Below are positions 19,291 to 33,783 of a DNA stretch of 64,000 nucleotides, piece by piece. Source of the DNA: Deinococcus sp. LM3 (GTDB lineage Bacteria; Deinococcota; Deinococci; Deinococcales; Deinococcaceae); assembly GCF_002017875.1 (NCBI RefSeq), contig NZ_MUFV01000001.1, forward strand, positions 2,382,501 through 2,446,500. Reading direction: 5' to 3'. A program made the translations under genes and the position numbers. Positions within the stretch are counted from its first letter, which is position 1, and every line of letters begins with the position of its first letter. The notes beneath the pieces were generated by a model. The model was given only the letters and a program-made list of their open reading frames with translations. It was not told the origin of the DNA and ran no database searches.

Positions 19291-20340
19291 ATGATCGTCA
19301 AGGACCTCGAACCGCAAACCCATACCGACCCGCTGCGCCGCGCCGGGTACGAGGCCGAACGCCAGATGGCCCACTACCTCAAACGCGCCTTCGCGGAGGA
19401 TCGTTACAAGCTCGTGTTTCACAACCTCCGGCTGGTCCGCAAGGACGAGGTGGCGCAGATCGATCACCTGATCCTGCACCGTTACGGCCTGATGATCGTG
19501 GAGAGCAAGAGCGTGGCCGGACAGGTCAGCGTCAACGAACACGGCGAGTGGACCCGCTGGTGGAATCGGCAGGGCAGGGGCATGCCGTCACCCGTGCTTC
19601 AGGCACGCAGGCAACTTGACCTCCTGCTGGCCCTGTTGGAGGACCACACGACCGAACTCATGGACCGTTCGATGCTGGGACTCAAGCAGCGGACGTTCAC
19701 GGGCATCCGGCGGGACGTTCTGGTCGCCATTTCCGATGGCGGCCGAATTACCCGCAAGTCAGACGTTCCTGAACTGGTCAAGGCGGATCAGGTGCCAGAG
19801 CGGATCAGCAGTCTCGTGCAGCAGCAGCTCGACAGGACATTCGGTGGTTTCGGCTTTACCGACGCCGAAATGACCCGCCTTCAATCGTTCCTGAAAGCAC
19901 GGCACGTGGCTGTGAGTGCCGTCGAGGATTGCGCGGCACAGCGCGAAGCAGAAGGCGAATCGGTGCGGGGTGAGCCGGTCGGCCGTTCTGCGTTCCCGCC
20001 GCGCCCCGTGCGTTCTGGGCAGCCGGAGCCGGTGTTCGAGGCTGCTCCTCTGGCGTCCCCGGAGCGTTCCGCGTCGCCTGTTCGCACGTCGCAGGAGCGG
20101 CAGGCGCAGGCGCGGCCCCGCCCGGACGTGGCGTGCCGGGCGTGCTCGTCCGTGAACGTGACGGTGCAGTTCGGGAAGTACGGGTACTACCTGAAGTGCG
20201 CCGACTGTGGTGGCAACACGCCGGCCAAGCCGGTGTGCGCGGCGTGCGGTCAGCCGGGCAAGGTCAGCAAGCGCGGGCTGGAGTTCACGGCGACCTGCGC
20301 GGGTGGGCATTCCTGGGTGTACTGGACGAACCCGGCCTGA
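19291..20340 (+). CDS. NERD-domain protein with C-terminal zinc ribbons
   Basis: 349 aa. The NERD (nuclease-related) domain occupies about residues 15-130: AQIDHLILHRYGLMIVESKSV has the D...E-x-K pattern of restriction-like nucleases. A Pro/Arg-rich linker (about 220-275) joins two Cys4 motifs: CRACSSVNV...CADCGG and CAACGQPG...CAGGHSW, resembling topoisomerase-type zinc ribbons. A DNA-binding or DNA-processing role is inferred, not proven. TAGCGT lies 9 nt before ATG. No partner genes adjacent. Confidence 0.8.
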   Translation: MIVKDLEPQTHTDPLRRAGYEAERQMAHYLKRAFAEDRYKLVFHNLRLVRKDEVAQIDHLILHRYGLMIVESKSVAGQVSVNEHGEWTRWWNRQGRGMPSPVLQARRQLDLLLALLEDHTTELMDRSMLGLKQRTFTGIRRDVLVAISDGGRITRKSDVPELVKADQVPERISSLVQQQLDRTFGGFGFTDAEMTRLQSFLKARHVAVSAVEDCAAQREAEGESVRGEPVGRSAFPPRPVRSGQPEPVFEAAPLASPERSASPVRTSQERQAQARPRPDVACRACSSVNVTVQFGKYGYYLKCADCGGNTPAKPVCAACGQPGKVSKRGLEFTATCAGGHSWVYWTNPA

Positions 20341-20365
20341 GCGCGCTCCGCCCCCCGCTTCCTGT

Positions 20366-21004
20366 TCAGAAGCTGTCGCTGCCGCCGACGCGGACGCCCT
20401 GGTAGTAGGCGTAGGCGGCGCTGTAGCAGGCGGGTTGCTTGTACCAGCTCTTGGCGTTGCAGATGGCTTTCATGTTGGTGTGGAAGGCCTCGTCGCTGGT
20501 TTTGCGGTTGGCGTCGGTGCGCTGGTAGACCTTGAGGTTGCGGTACGCGAAGTCGTGCACGTTGCACGCCGGGCGGAAGTCCTCGCGGTAGCCCAGGCCC
20601 AGGCCGTCGGGGGCGCTGCATCCGTCGCGCGTCCAGTCCAGGCCGGCGTAGGGGAGGCTGGTGCCGTTGTACGCGGCGTACTGGGTGTTGTAGTTGCTCA
20701 CGGTGCCCCACCCGGTGCGTTTCACGTACGCGAGGCGGTCGCTGGTCAGGTCCAGGCCGCTGATGGTGGGCGCGGCGGGCAGGGTCAGGATGCGGGGCGT
20801 CTCGCCGTACGCTTCGCGCAGCGTGGCGAGGAAGCCGGGGTCGTTGCCGTAGCGGGCGAGGATGGCCTGACTGCCGGCGTCCTGCAGTTCGGGGCGGGAG
20901 GCGTAATCGCTGGCGATCAGCGCGCCGGTGGGCGTGGCCGTCTGGGAGCAGGCGGCGAGGGTCAGGGAGAGCAGGGCGGCGGCGGGCAGCATGAATGAAC
21001 GCAT
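20366..21004 (-). CDS. Secreted prokaryotic phospholipase A2-type lipoprotein
   Basis: 212 aa. The signal peptide has a lipobox (LTLAACSQ), so it is likely a lipoprotein or exported. The bacterial PLA2 signature with the catalytic His-Asp pair is ACNVHDFAYRNLKVYQ, preceded by DGCSAPDGLGLGYREDF. Paired Cys (CSAP, CNVH, CNAK, ACYS) fit disulfides. It would hydrolyse the sn-2 ester of phospholipids outside the cell; the biological role is unknown. RBS AGGAG lies about 6 nt before ATG. Divergent from a TetR gene. Confidence 0.8.
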   Translation of the reverse strand: MRSFMLPAAALLSLTLAACSQTATPTGALIASDYASRPELQDAGSQAILARYGNDPGFLATLREAYGETPRILTLPAAPTISGLDLTSDRLAYVKRTGWGTVSNYNTQYAAYNGTSLPYAGLDWTRDGCSAPDGLGLGYREDFRPACNVHDFAYRNLKVYQRTDANRKTSDEAFHTNMKAICNAKSWYKQPACYSAAYAYYQGVRVGGSDSF

Positions 21005-21121
21005 GGCGACTCCTGTGGGCAGGTCTCGGGGTGCGGGGGCGGTGTGGGTTGTGGATCGCCTTTCAGTGTACGCCGGCCTGTCAGGGGTGTGCCAGGGCGG
21101 TCGCGGGTATCATGGGCCGTG

Positions 21122-21739
21122 ATGACGGTTCCTCCTGTGTCTGCTCCTGCCGCCCTGCCCGATACGACCCGCGTCCGCATTCAGCAGGAGGCCGCGCGGC
21201 TGTTCGTGCAGAGCGGGTATCACGGCGTGAGCATGCGCGAGGTCGCGGAGGCCGTGGGCGTGACCAAACCGGCCCTGTACCACCACTACGCCGACAAGGA
21301 GGCGCTGTTCCTGGCGATGCTGGAGGGCACGCTGGCGGGGCTGGCGCGGCTGGTGGCGGCCGCGAACGCGCAGGTGGGCATTCGCCTGCAACTGGATACG
21401 CTGGTGTACGAGTTGCTGGCCAGTGCACCCGAGCAGCGGGTGGGTCTGCAACTGGCGGGCGAGTTGCGGCACGTGAGTCCCGAGCGGCGCGGCGCGTTCG
21501 AGCGCGAGTACCGCCGCGTGTGGATCGGGGGCCTGTCGGAGCTGTTCGAGCTGGCGGCCGCGCGGGGCGAGTTGCGCGCGGACGTGGCTCCGGCGATGCT
21601 GGCGCGGGCGTTCCTGGCGCTCACGTACCCGCTGGTGACGGGCGCGCCGTCCAGTGATCCGCAGGGGATGGGTCGGGCGCTGCTGGCGGTGTTCCTGGAC
21701 GGCGCGACGTCCCGGCCTGCTTCCGACCCGATGAGGTAA
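21122..21739 (+). CDS. TetR/AcrR family transcriptional regulator
   Basis: 205 aa. The N-terminal HTH is at about residues 25-70 (VSMREVAEAVGVTKPALYHHYADKEALFL), with an AcrR-like C-terminal domain. The start at 21122 has TATCAT 8 nt upstream; an open frame continues upstream but would enter the PLA2 promoter. It is divergent from the PLA2 gene (117 bp between starts), which it may regulate. This is inference from position only. Confidence 0.87.
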   Translation: MTVPPVSAPAALPDTTRVRIQQEAARLFVQSGYHGVSMREVAEAVGVTKPALYHHYADKEALFLAMLEGTLAGLARLVAAANAQVGIRLQLDTLVYELLASAPEQRVGLQLAGELRHVSPERRGAFEREYRRVWIGGLSELFELAAARGELRADVAPAMLARAFLALTYPLVTGAPSSDPQGMGRALLAVFLDGATSRPASDPMR

Positions 21740-21902
21740 CCCCCGGTTGCATGAAGATTCTTGAGCGTCCTGCCACGCAGCGGCGCGCGTGTCCAGTCAG
21801 CATGAACGTCGGTCGCGTGACACGGGCGCGGTGGCAGGAGGATCGGGCGGTTTCGTGGGCGCACGTGTCGGCGCCCGTTTTCTGTATTCAGGGAGTGACA
21901 AG
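21740..21902 (+). other. Intergenic leader of terC, nothing recognised
   Basis: 163 bp. An AGGGAG ribosome-binding site precedes the GTG at 21903. TerC-family genes are often under the yybP-ykoY manganese riboswitch, but I could not find its conserved bases here. Confidence 0.4.
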
Positions 21903-22667
<765 letters not shown>

Positions 22668-22682
22668 TACGGAATCCGGTCC

Positions 22683-22710
22683 GCCCCCGCCTACCCGGTG
22701 GGGGCTTTTT
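22683..22710 (+). terminator. Intrinsic terminator of terC
   Basis: Arms GCCCCC (22683-22688) and GGGGGC (22700-22705) followed by T5. It overlaps the last codons of the convergent DMT gene. Confidence 0.85.
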
Positions 22711-23653
22711 CCGTGGCGCCGTTGGTCGGGGGTGGAGCTGCCCGGCCGGGCCAGTTGGCGAGGGCCGCGCCGCCCAGGATCACGCCGGCGGCCGCCCAGA
22801 CGCTCAGCGGCAGGCGTTCGTGCAGCAGCGCGGCGCTCAGGATCAGGGCGACCATGGGCGCCAGGGTGTTCCAGACACTCGTGCGGGCCGCGCCGAGCAC
22901 CTGCGCGCCTCGCGCCCACGCCAGGTACGCCACGACGTTCGCGCCCAGCCCACTGAGGGCCACGCCCGCCCACGCCAGGGGTGGCGCGCCGCTCAGTTGT
23001 ACGTGCGGCGCGGCGTACAGCAGGTACGGCAGGCTGCCCAGCGCGAGGCTGAACGCCACGAACGGCAGCGCCCCCACCCGCCCGGACAGCGTGCGGTTGA
23101 ACAGGGTGTACAGCGCCCAGGCGGTCGCGGCGGCCAGCAGCCACCCCAGTCCGGCCAGCGGCACGGGCGAACCGGGTTGCCGGGTCAGCAGCAGCAGCGT
23201 CAGCAGGCCCGCGAAGGCCACGCCCACGCCCGCCGCCTGCCGCCGCGTGACCGCCTGCCCCAGCAGCAGGCCCAGCGGCAGCACCAGCACGGGCACCAGG
23301 CCGTTCACGACGCCCGCCACGCCCGCCGGGGACAGGCGGATGCCGATCAGGAACAGTGTCTGGAACACGCTGTTGCCCAGCAGCCCCACGGCTGCCACGG
23401 TCAGCCACGTCTGCCAGGTCCAGCGGGGCCAGCCGTGGGCGCGCACGGCCAGCGTGACCAGCACCGCCGAGGCCAGCAGGAAGCGCCCGGTGTTGATGCT
23501 CTCGGCGTTCAGGTGCGACAGCAGCGCCTTGAGCAGCACCACGTTCCCGCCCCACAGGATCACGGTGACGATCACGCCGGTCAGGGCCAGCCGCGTGGTC
23601 CGCGCGTCGGGGCCGGCCGCGCTGGCCGGAAGCAGTGGGGGAGGGGAGGGCAC
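22691..23653 (-). CDS. EamA/DMT family exporter
   Basis: 320 aa, ten hydrophobic segments in two EamA repeats (ILWGGNVVLLKALL ... NTGRFLLASAV, and AWALYTLFNRTL ... AAGVILGGAALANW). Such proteins export amino acids or other metabolites; substrate unknown. I chose GTG 23653 because TATCTT is 7 nt upstream, the leaderless pattern; the frame is open to 23707. Confidence 0.85.
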   Translation of the reverse strand: MPSPPPLLPASAAGPDARTTRLALTGVIVTVILWGGNVVLLKALLSHLNAESINTGRFLLASAVLVTLAVRAHGWPRWTWQTWLTVAAVGLLGNSVFQTLFLIGIRLSPAGVAGVVNGLVPVLVLPLGLLLGQAVTRRQAAGVGVAFAGLLTLLLLTRQPGSPVPLAGLGWLLAAATAWALYTLFNRTLSGRVGALPFVAFSLALGSLPYLLYAAPHVQLSGAPPLAWAGVALSGLGANVVAYLAWARGAQVLGAARTSVWNTLAPMVALILSAALLHERLPLSVWAAAGVILGGAALANWPGRAAPPPTNGATEKAPTG

Positions 23654-23761
23654 GTCCGCGAAGATACCCCCGCCACCGGGTGGGCTGGCCGCGTGACCGG
23701 GACGCACGCCGGGGCGGCCCGTGATCCGCTAGGATGACCCCGCCTGAAGGAGATCACCACT

Positions 23762-24019
23762 GTGCCCGTTACCCGCCTGGAAATCTGTACCGAACACCTC
23801 ACCATCGATCAACGCGAGGACCTGCTCGACGCCGTCTGGGCGGCGCTGCGCATCAGCCCCGGTATGGTCACCGCCGACGGGAACGTGGAACTGGTCCTCC
23901 GGCAGTGCGGCGAGTCCGTGGCCGCCGAGGACACCCCGCTCGTCCGCGTGAACGAGATCGAGTACCGCAACGTCACGCCCGAACGCCTCGTGACGCTCAT
24001 GAAACGCTGGTCGCGCTGA
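23762..24019 (+). CDS. Small conserved-looking hypothetical protein
   Basis: 85 aa, starting at GTG 23762 with AAGGAG 9 nt upstream. Sequence MPVTRLEICTEHLTIDQREDLLDAVW...ERLVTLMKRWSR; no Cys-rich, membrane or HTH feature. Good codon bias and RBS support a real gene. I do not recognise it. Confidence 0.65.
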   Translation: MPVTRLEICTEHLTIDQREDLLDAVWAALRISPGMVTADGNVELVLRQCGESVAAEDTPLVRVNEIEYRNVTPERLVTLMKRWSR

Positions 24020-24058
24020 CCCCGGCCAGCCCCGCGTTCTCGCTGCCCTGAGCGGCCG

Positions 24059-25333
24059 TCAGCGCGCGTGGCCGTTCAGGGCGTCCAGCGCGGCCTGAAG
24101 GGTCGTGTCGCGGCCCTCGCCGGTCAGGGCGCCTAGGTCGGTGGGGGCCAGCACGTCCGGTTGCACCCGCTCGGGCAGGGGCGTGCCGTCGGGCCAGTAG
24201 GCGCGCAGCATGGTCACGGCCAGCACCCCGCCGTCCGGGAGGGGCCGGAAGGTCACGCCGCTGTTCCCCACGCCCCGCGTCGCCTCGCCGACGGCCAGCA
24301 CACCGGCCCGCTGCGCGTAGTACGTGAAGACCTCCGAGCAGGACGCGGTGTTCGGCCCGACCAGCACGGCGGCCGGGCCACGCCACACCGGCGGAGGCGG
24401 GGGCTTCTGGGTGTCCGGCGGCCGGGTCGGGCGGCCCCCCACGCCCGCGTACACCGAGCTGCCCCCCAGGGAGCGCGTGCGGTACTCGACCGGCGCGAAC
24501 ACGCTGGCGGCCGCCACGCACTGCACGAGGCTGCCCCCGCCATTGAAGCGCAGGTCCACGACGAGCGCCCGCGCGCCGCCCTGCCGGGCCTCCTGCACCC
24601 GCGCCAGGAACTGCTCGGCGGTGTCCTGCGGCAGGAACGACGCGACCGTCACGACCGCCGTCCGCCCGTCCGGTCCGGCCCAGTGCAGGGTCGGTTCGTC
24701 CCGCGCGACCAGCAGGTCGCTGGTCAGCGTGAGGGTCTGCGGCAGTTGCCCGGCGCGCCGGACCTCCACGTTGAACGCCTCGCCCGTGCGTTCCAGTCGC
24801 GTGAACTCGGTCGGCCCGACCGGGGCGTTCTCACCACTGCGTTTGCCGGCCTCCTGGTCGTTCACGCGCGGCAGCAGATCCATGGCGCGCAGCCCGGCCC
24901 GGTCGGCGGGACTGCCCGGCATGACCGACGCGACCAGCAGGCCCCCCTCGACCCGCACGACCCGCGCGCCCGTGCGCAGCACCGGCCGGTTCTCCTGCAC
25001 CTCCCGCAGTCGCAGCGCGCCTTCCGGGTCACGGACGCTGGTGTGCGCGTCCCCGACCTCGCGCAGCAGTTCGGTCAGGACCGCGCGGCCCGTGTCGAAG
25101 GAGCAGGCGTCACCGGCAGGCGCGCAGCGTTCCTCCAGCGTGCGGGCGTACTGCTCGCTCAGGGCGCGCAGGTCCGCGGTGGACCACCCGTAGTAGTCGC
25201 GCAGCACCGAGGCGGTCGCGTGCTGGTACAGGTCGGTGGCGGGACTGGCCCACGCCGGGACGACCCCCAGGGCGGCGCTCAGGAGGAAGGGCAGGGCCGC
25301 GCGGCGCAGGCCGGAAGCAGACAGGAGGGGCAC
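24059..25333 (-). CDS. S41 family (C-terminal processing-like) serine peptidase
   Basis: 424 aa. Signal peptide (LPFLLSAALGVVPAWA), a PDZ-like region at about 130-190 (GLLVASVMPGSPADRAGLRAMD), then the S41 core: VVDLRFNGGGSLVQCVAAASVF and GPNTASCSEVFTYYAQRAG, with the nucleophile Ser and Glu. It is probably exported. A GTG start at 25333 has TAGCCT 6 nt upstream (leaderless). Substrate unknown. Confidence 0.87.
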   Translation of the reverse strand: MPLLSASGLRRAALPFLLSAALGVVPAWASPATDLYQHATASVLRDYYGWSTADLRALSEQYARTLEERCAPAGDACSFDTGRAVLTELLREVGDAHTSVRDPEGALRLREVQENRPVLRTGARVVRVEGGLLVASVMPGSPADRAGLRAMDLLPRVNDQEAGKRSGENAPVGPTEFTRLERTGEAFNVEVRRAGQLPQTLTLTSDLLVARDEPTLHWAGPDGRTAVVTVASFLPQDTAEQFLARVQEARQGGARALVVDLRFNGGGSLVQCVAAASVFAPVEYRTRSLGGSSVYAGVGGRPTRPPDTQKPPPPPVWRGPAAVLVGPNTASCSEVFTYYAQRAGVLAVGEATRGVGNSGVTFRPLPDGGVLAVTMLRAYWPDGTPLPERVQPDVLAPTDLGALTGEGRDTTLQAALDALNGHAR

Positions 25334-25458
25334 CCGCCCAGGCTAGAGCACGCCGCCGCTCCCACAACGGAACGGCGCGCACCTTGTGAGGCCCGCGCCG
25401 CGTTCAGTGTCCGGGGGTACCCCCGTCGCCGGTTCCGGTTCAGTCCGGCCAGCCGCCG

Positions 25459-26004
25459 TTACAGGCGGGCGCTGGCCTTCATGTTCGTCAGTTTCAGGGT
25501 GTCGAACGACAGGCTGCGGCCCTCCGTGAAGCGCAGCCCGAAGTACCCGCGCCCGGCCTTCGCGGCCGTGTCGAGCGCCGCGCCGCCCAGCGTGAACGCC
25601 ACACCCTGCCCCCGCGTGAGGTTCAGCGTGCCGATGCTCTGCGCCTTCTCGCCGTCCGCGTCGCAGACGAACATGCGCGGGGCGACCAGGGACGCCGGGT
25701 ACTCGCGGCAGGTGCCGGGCAGGCTGGTCAGGTCCGGCCGGACGAACATCTCGACCTTCGCCAGCGTCCCGCCGGACGTGGACAGGTACGTGGCGTCGCC
25801 GCGCACCGTCACCTGCTGCAGCACGGACGGCACGCGGTTGTCCTTCAGGGCGTCCTGATCCAGGTACACGACCTTGCCGCCCAGCGCGCTGCTGTCCGGC
25901 AGTTCCTGAACGCTGTCCTGAATGTCGACGCTGGGGGTGGGAATCAGGCCGCACCCGGCCAGGAGGAAGGCGGCGGTGAGGGTCAGGGCAACGGAACGCA
26001 TCAT
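25459..26004 (-). CDS. Putative lipoprotein, function unknown
   Basis: 181 aa. Signal peptide with a lipobox (FLLAGCGLIPTPS). The rest has beta-rich sequence without recognised motifs (VTVRGDATYLSTSGGT, RGYFGLRFTEGRSLS). Start MMRS at 26004 has TACCCT 7 nt upstream; an open frame continues to 26070. Not recognised beyond being an envelope lipoprotein. Confidence 0.75.
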   Translation of the reverse strand: MMRSVALTLTAAFLLAGCGLIPTPSVDIQDSVQELPDSSALGGKVVYLDQDALKDNRVPSVLQQVTVRGDATYLSTSGGTLAKVEMFVRPDLTSLPGTCREYPASLVAPRMFVCDADGEKAQSIGTLNLTRGQGVAFTLGGAALDTAAKAGRGYFGLRFTEGRSLSFDTLKLTNMKASARL

Positions 26005-26105
26005 CTGACCGAGGGTAGCAGCCGCCGGGGCGGGCAGTTGCCCCGGCCCCCTCACTCCGGCCCCCGTCATTCCGGCCGGGCGGCCCCCTCTGGTACGCTG
26101 CTGCG

Positions 26106-27284
<1,179 letters not shown>

Positions 27285-27347
27285 AGCGACGCTTGAGAAG
27301 GTGGGCGTGCGTACTCTGACGGGCGCGTTCGGCGGGCAGCATCGGGT

Positions 27348-28060
<713 letters not shown>

Positions 28061-28064
<4 letters not shown>

Positions 28065-29020
28065 GGCGCGCCGCCCTGGCGGTCCTGATGCTGGGAACAG
28101 CGCACGCCGCGACCCTCCCGTCCCGCGCGGTCCTGAGTGGCGAGTGCTGCCCCGGCGTGGTCTGGACGCCCGACTCGCGCGCCCTGCTGTTCCTGGACGG
28201 CGCCCCGGCGCGCGCCTCGACCGGCATCTATCAGGTCGCCGCGACCGGGGGCGCCGTCACGCGGCGGTTCTCCAGCGTGGCGTACTTCTCCCCGGCCCTG
28301 AAGTGGGCGGTGCGGCCCGGCTCGGGCGAGGCCACCACCCTGGAACGCCTCGCGGACGGGCGGCGGTTCACGCTGCCCACCTACGGCGCGAACGTCACCT
28401 GGACGGCCGCCGAGACCCGGCTGGCCTACGCCCGCAGCGACACGACCGGCAACTTCGACCGCCGGGTCACGCGGGTATTCGTCGCCGACGCCTTCGCCGC
28501 GCCCCGGCAGGTGGCGAGCCTCTCGGGCGGCAGCATTCACGGCTGGCTGAACGACACCACCCTGCTCCTGAGCGGCAAGGCCACCGCCGCCGCGCGCGAC
28601 CGCGATCTGTTCACCCTCGACACCCGCAGCGGCGCGCGCCGTACCCTCAGGACCGCGCTGGGCTTCCGTTCGGTGACCATCAGCCCCGGCGGGCGGCAGG
28701 TGGCGTACACGGTCGCCTTCGACAGCGCCGCCCGTAACGGCCTGTGGGTGCAGGGCACCGCCAGCGGCAGCCCCCGCGAACTGAGCACCTTCGGCTCGTA
28801 CCGCTGGCGGGACGCCGCGCGCCTGCTGCTGATTCCCCTGAACGGGGCGGGCGGCCCGCACACCCTGCGGCAGTACGACGTCAACACGAACGCCTGGAAG
28901 ACCCTGGGCGACCTGGGCGATCAGGTGCGCCTGTCGGACTGGTCCGTCAGCCCCGACGGGCGCCTGCTGAACTACCTCAGCGCCCGCGACGGCAACGTGC
29001 GCGTCCTGACGCTGCCCTGA
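28061..29020 (+). CDS. Exported TolB-like beta-propeller protein
   Basis: 319 aa. Signal peptide (RRAALAVLMLGTAHA). Repeats of the PD40/TolB-like type: WTPDSRALLFLDG, TISPGGRQVAYTV, SVSPDGRLLNYLSARDG. Binding or scaffold role in the envelope is inferred. GTG start overlaps the M23 stop. Confidence 0.8.
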
Positions 29021-29036
29021 GCGCCGGGGGAGTCGC

Positions 29037-30359
29037 TCAGCGGGGTCCGGCCCCGGCGCGGACCGTGGCGGGAACCGCGCGGGCGTCCTGCAGGGGGGCG
29101 CCCGTCAGGGTGGGCGTCCAGGTGACGTTCCCGGTCAGCGGGCGTGCCGGGTTGGCCGCATTGAAGGCAGCCAGCAGGTCCAGTTCCTGGCCGTCGGTCA
29201 GGGCGTTGCCGGTCGCGTGGACCTGCGGCGGTTCCAGGTCGGGTCTGCTCCAGTTGTACAGCAGCCGGTCGGGCGTGACACCTGCCGGGAGCGCGAAGGC
29301 GTTGTTCTGCACGACCAGCTGCGCGCCGACGCCCGCGCCCACGCTGTACCCGTACGTGGCGGGGTCGGTGATCTCGAACAGGTTGTTGTACACGTGAACC
29401 TGCCCGAAGCGGACGCGCGGGACGCGCTGCCCCAGGTTCCGGAAGAGATTGTGGTGCAGCGTGACCCGCAGCCGTCCACGGTCCGAGGTGGGTACGTCCG
29501 GCGCGGCGGGGCGGTCGGTCGAGCCGATCAGCATGCCCTTGTCGTGGTCGCGCAGCACACTCCAGGACACTGTGACGAGATCCGATCCCCTGGTGATGTC
29601 CAGGGCGCCGTCGTGCACCTGGTAGGGGCGGCCCAGCAGGGTGGGTTGCGCGTGGTCTGGATTGAGGCCGTCGCTGAGGTCCACGCGGTCCACCCAGACG
29701 TGCGTGGACGTCACGACGCTGATCAGGTCGTACTCGGAGTTCCAGTTGCCGGTCGCGCCGTCGGTGGGGTCCCAGGCGGGAAAGCAGTCGGCGGCGTCCT
29801 CGATGGTCAGGTTGCGGATGATGACGTTGTCGGCCTTCTCGATCCACAGACTCAGGTGGTTCAGGCGGGCGTTGCGGTCCAGGCCGATCAGGCTGGTGTT
29901 CGATCCGACGCGCAGTCTGATCTGCGCGGCCTGTCGCTGGGCGCTGGCCCGGCGGGCGTCCTCCAGTGGTCCGGCGGGTTTCTGGGCGCGGCCGTACGTG
30001 GCGGGGTCGTAGGCTTTCAGGTAGGCGTCCAGGGTGTAGCTCCCCTCCTGGAAGTCCGTGCAGGTCAGGGGGCGGCCGCCTGGGGCGGTCATGCCGTCGA
30101 TGAGGCCCCGCACGTAGATCAGGCGTGGGGTGCCGTCGCCGTTGCCGAGGGCGCTGACCAGTTCGGCGTGGGTGCTGACCGTGAAGGTGTGGGCGGCGTC
30201 GGCGCGGCTGCCGCCGGTGGTGCCGCTGCCGCTGGCGGCCCAGCCGTCGTTGGCCGGGAGGGCTTCGCGGCCCAGGGGCTGGCCGGTGGGGATGGGGGTG
30301 ACGGTGCAGGCGCTGAGCAGGGCAGTTAGGGCGGTCAGGTGAAGCAGGGTACGGCGCAT
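29037..30359 (-). CDS. Pectate lyase (PL1-like), lipoprotein
   Basis: 440 aa. Lipobox in LTALLSACT. Parallel beta-helix sequence with PL1 features: ADNVIIRNLTIEDAADCF, DYDLISV-like segment STHVWVDRVDLSDG, the substrate-binding RVPRVRFGQVHVYNNLFE. Cleaves polygalacturonate by beta-elimination; an external plant-polymer substrate is likely. ATG 30359 has GGAG 6 nt upstream and its own promoter and palindromic operator. The frame is open to 30506 but crosses that promoter. Confidence 0.87.
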   Translation of the reverse strand: MRRTLLHLTALTALLSACTVTPIPTGQPLGREALPANDGWAASGSGTTGGSRADAAHTFTVSTHAELVSALGNGDGTPRLIYVRGLIDGMTAPGGRPLTCTDFQEGSYTLDAYLKAYDPATYGRAQKPAGPLEDARRASAQRQAAQIRLRVGSNTSLIGLDRNARLNHLSLWIEKADNVIIRNLTIEDAADCFPAWDPTDGATGNWNSEYDLISVVTSTHVWVDRVDLSDGLNPDHAQPTLLGRPYQVHDGALDITRGSDLVTVSWSVLRDHDKGMLIGSTDRPAAPDVPTSDRGRLRVTLHHNLFRNLGQRVPRVRFGQVHVYNNLFEITDPATYGYSVGAGVGAQLVVQNNAFALPAGVTPDRLLYNWSRPDLEPPQVHATGNALTDGQELDLLAAFNAANPARPLTGNVTWTPTLTGAPLQDARAVPATVRAGAGPR

Positions 30360-30453
30360 GAGGGCTCCTGGGCGCGTGCGGGCGCGCGAGTGCGGGGCCC
30401 GGTGATGAGGCCGGGCAGCGATGAGGGCGCGGACGCCCCTGTGGGCAGCCACC

Positions 30454-30506
30454 CGGTCTGGGTTATCGATTACCCAGACCGTAACACTGGCCTGCCGAAC
30501 CGTCAA
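30454..30506 (-). promoter_or_regulatory. Promoter and palindromic operator of the pectate lyase gene
   Basis: Minus-strand -35 TTGACG (30506-30501), 17-bp spacer, -10 TACGGT (30483-30478). A 28-bp palindrome 30454-30481 pairs 13 of 14 positions around a central ATCGAT, with arms CGGTCTGGGT and ACCCAGACCG. It overlaps the -10 and start point, fitting repression by a LacI-type or similar sugar-responsive regulator (inference). Confidence 0.75.
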
Positions 30507-30570
30507 CCCGCCCTGCCGGAGACCCGGGGGCGAATGAGGAATCCCCCCATGTTCGCCTGCCGCCCTGACC

Positions 30571-30624
30571 TGCTAGACTGTCTCGTTTCCGAAGCGGAGG
30601 CGGTGCCTTACGCGTTCAACGTAA
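30571..30624 (+). promoter_or_regulatory. uvrA promoter with radiation/desiccation-type palindrome
   Basis: Extended -10 TGC-TAGACT (TAGACT 30574-30579). A 17-bp palindrome TTACGCGTTCAACGTAA at 30608-30624 has the TTAYG-N7-CRTAA form of the RDRM bound by the repressor DdrO in Deinococcus, and uvrA is a known member of that regulon. Confidence 0.75.
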
Positions 30625-30690
30625 CCCCCGGCGGCCCGGTCTACGTCTGATTCCTGCTGTTCCGGCCGCACTTTTCAGGGAGAATCCACC

Positions 30691-33779
<3,089 letters not shown>

Positions 33780-33783
<4 letters not shown>

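Noticed and set aside
21740..21902. yybP-ykoY manganese riboswitch before terC
   Set aside because: The conserved GGGGAGUA and ACUG/CCUGCU core is not visible.
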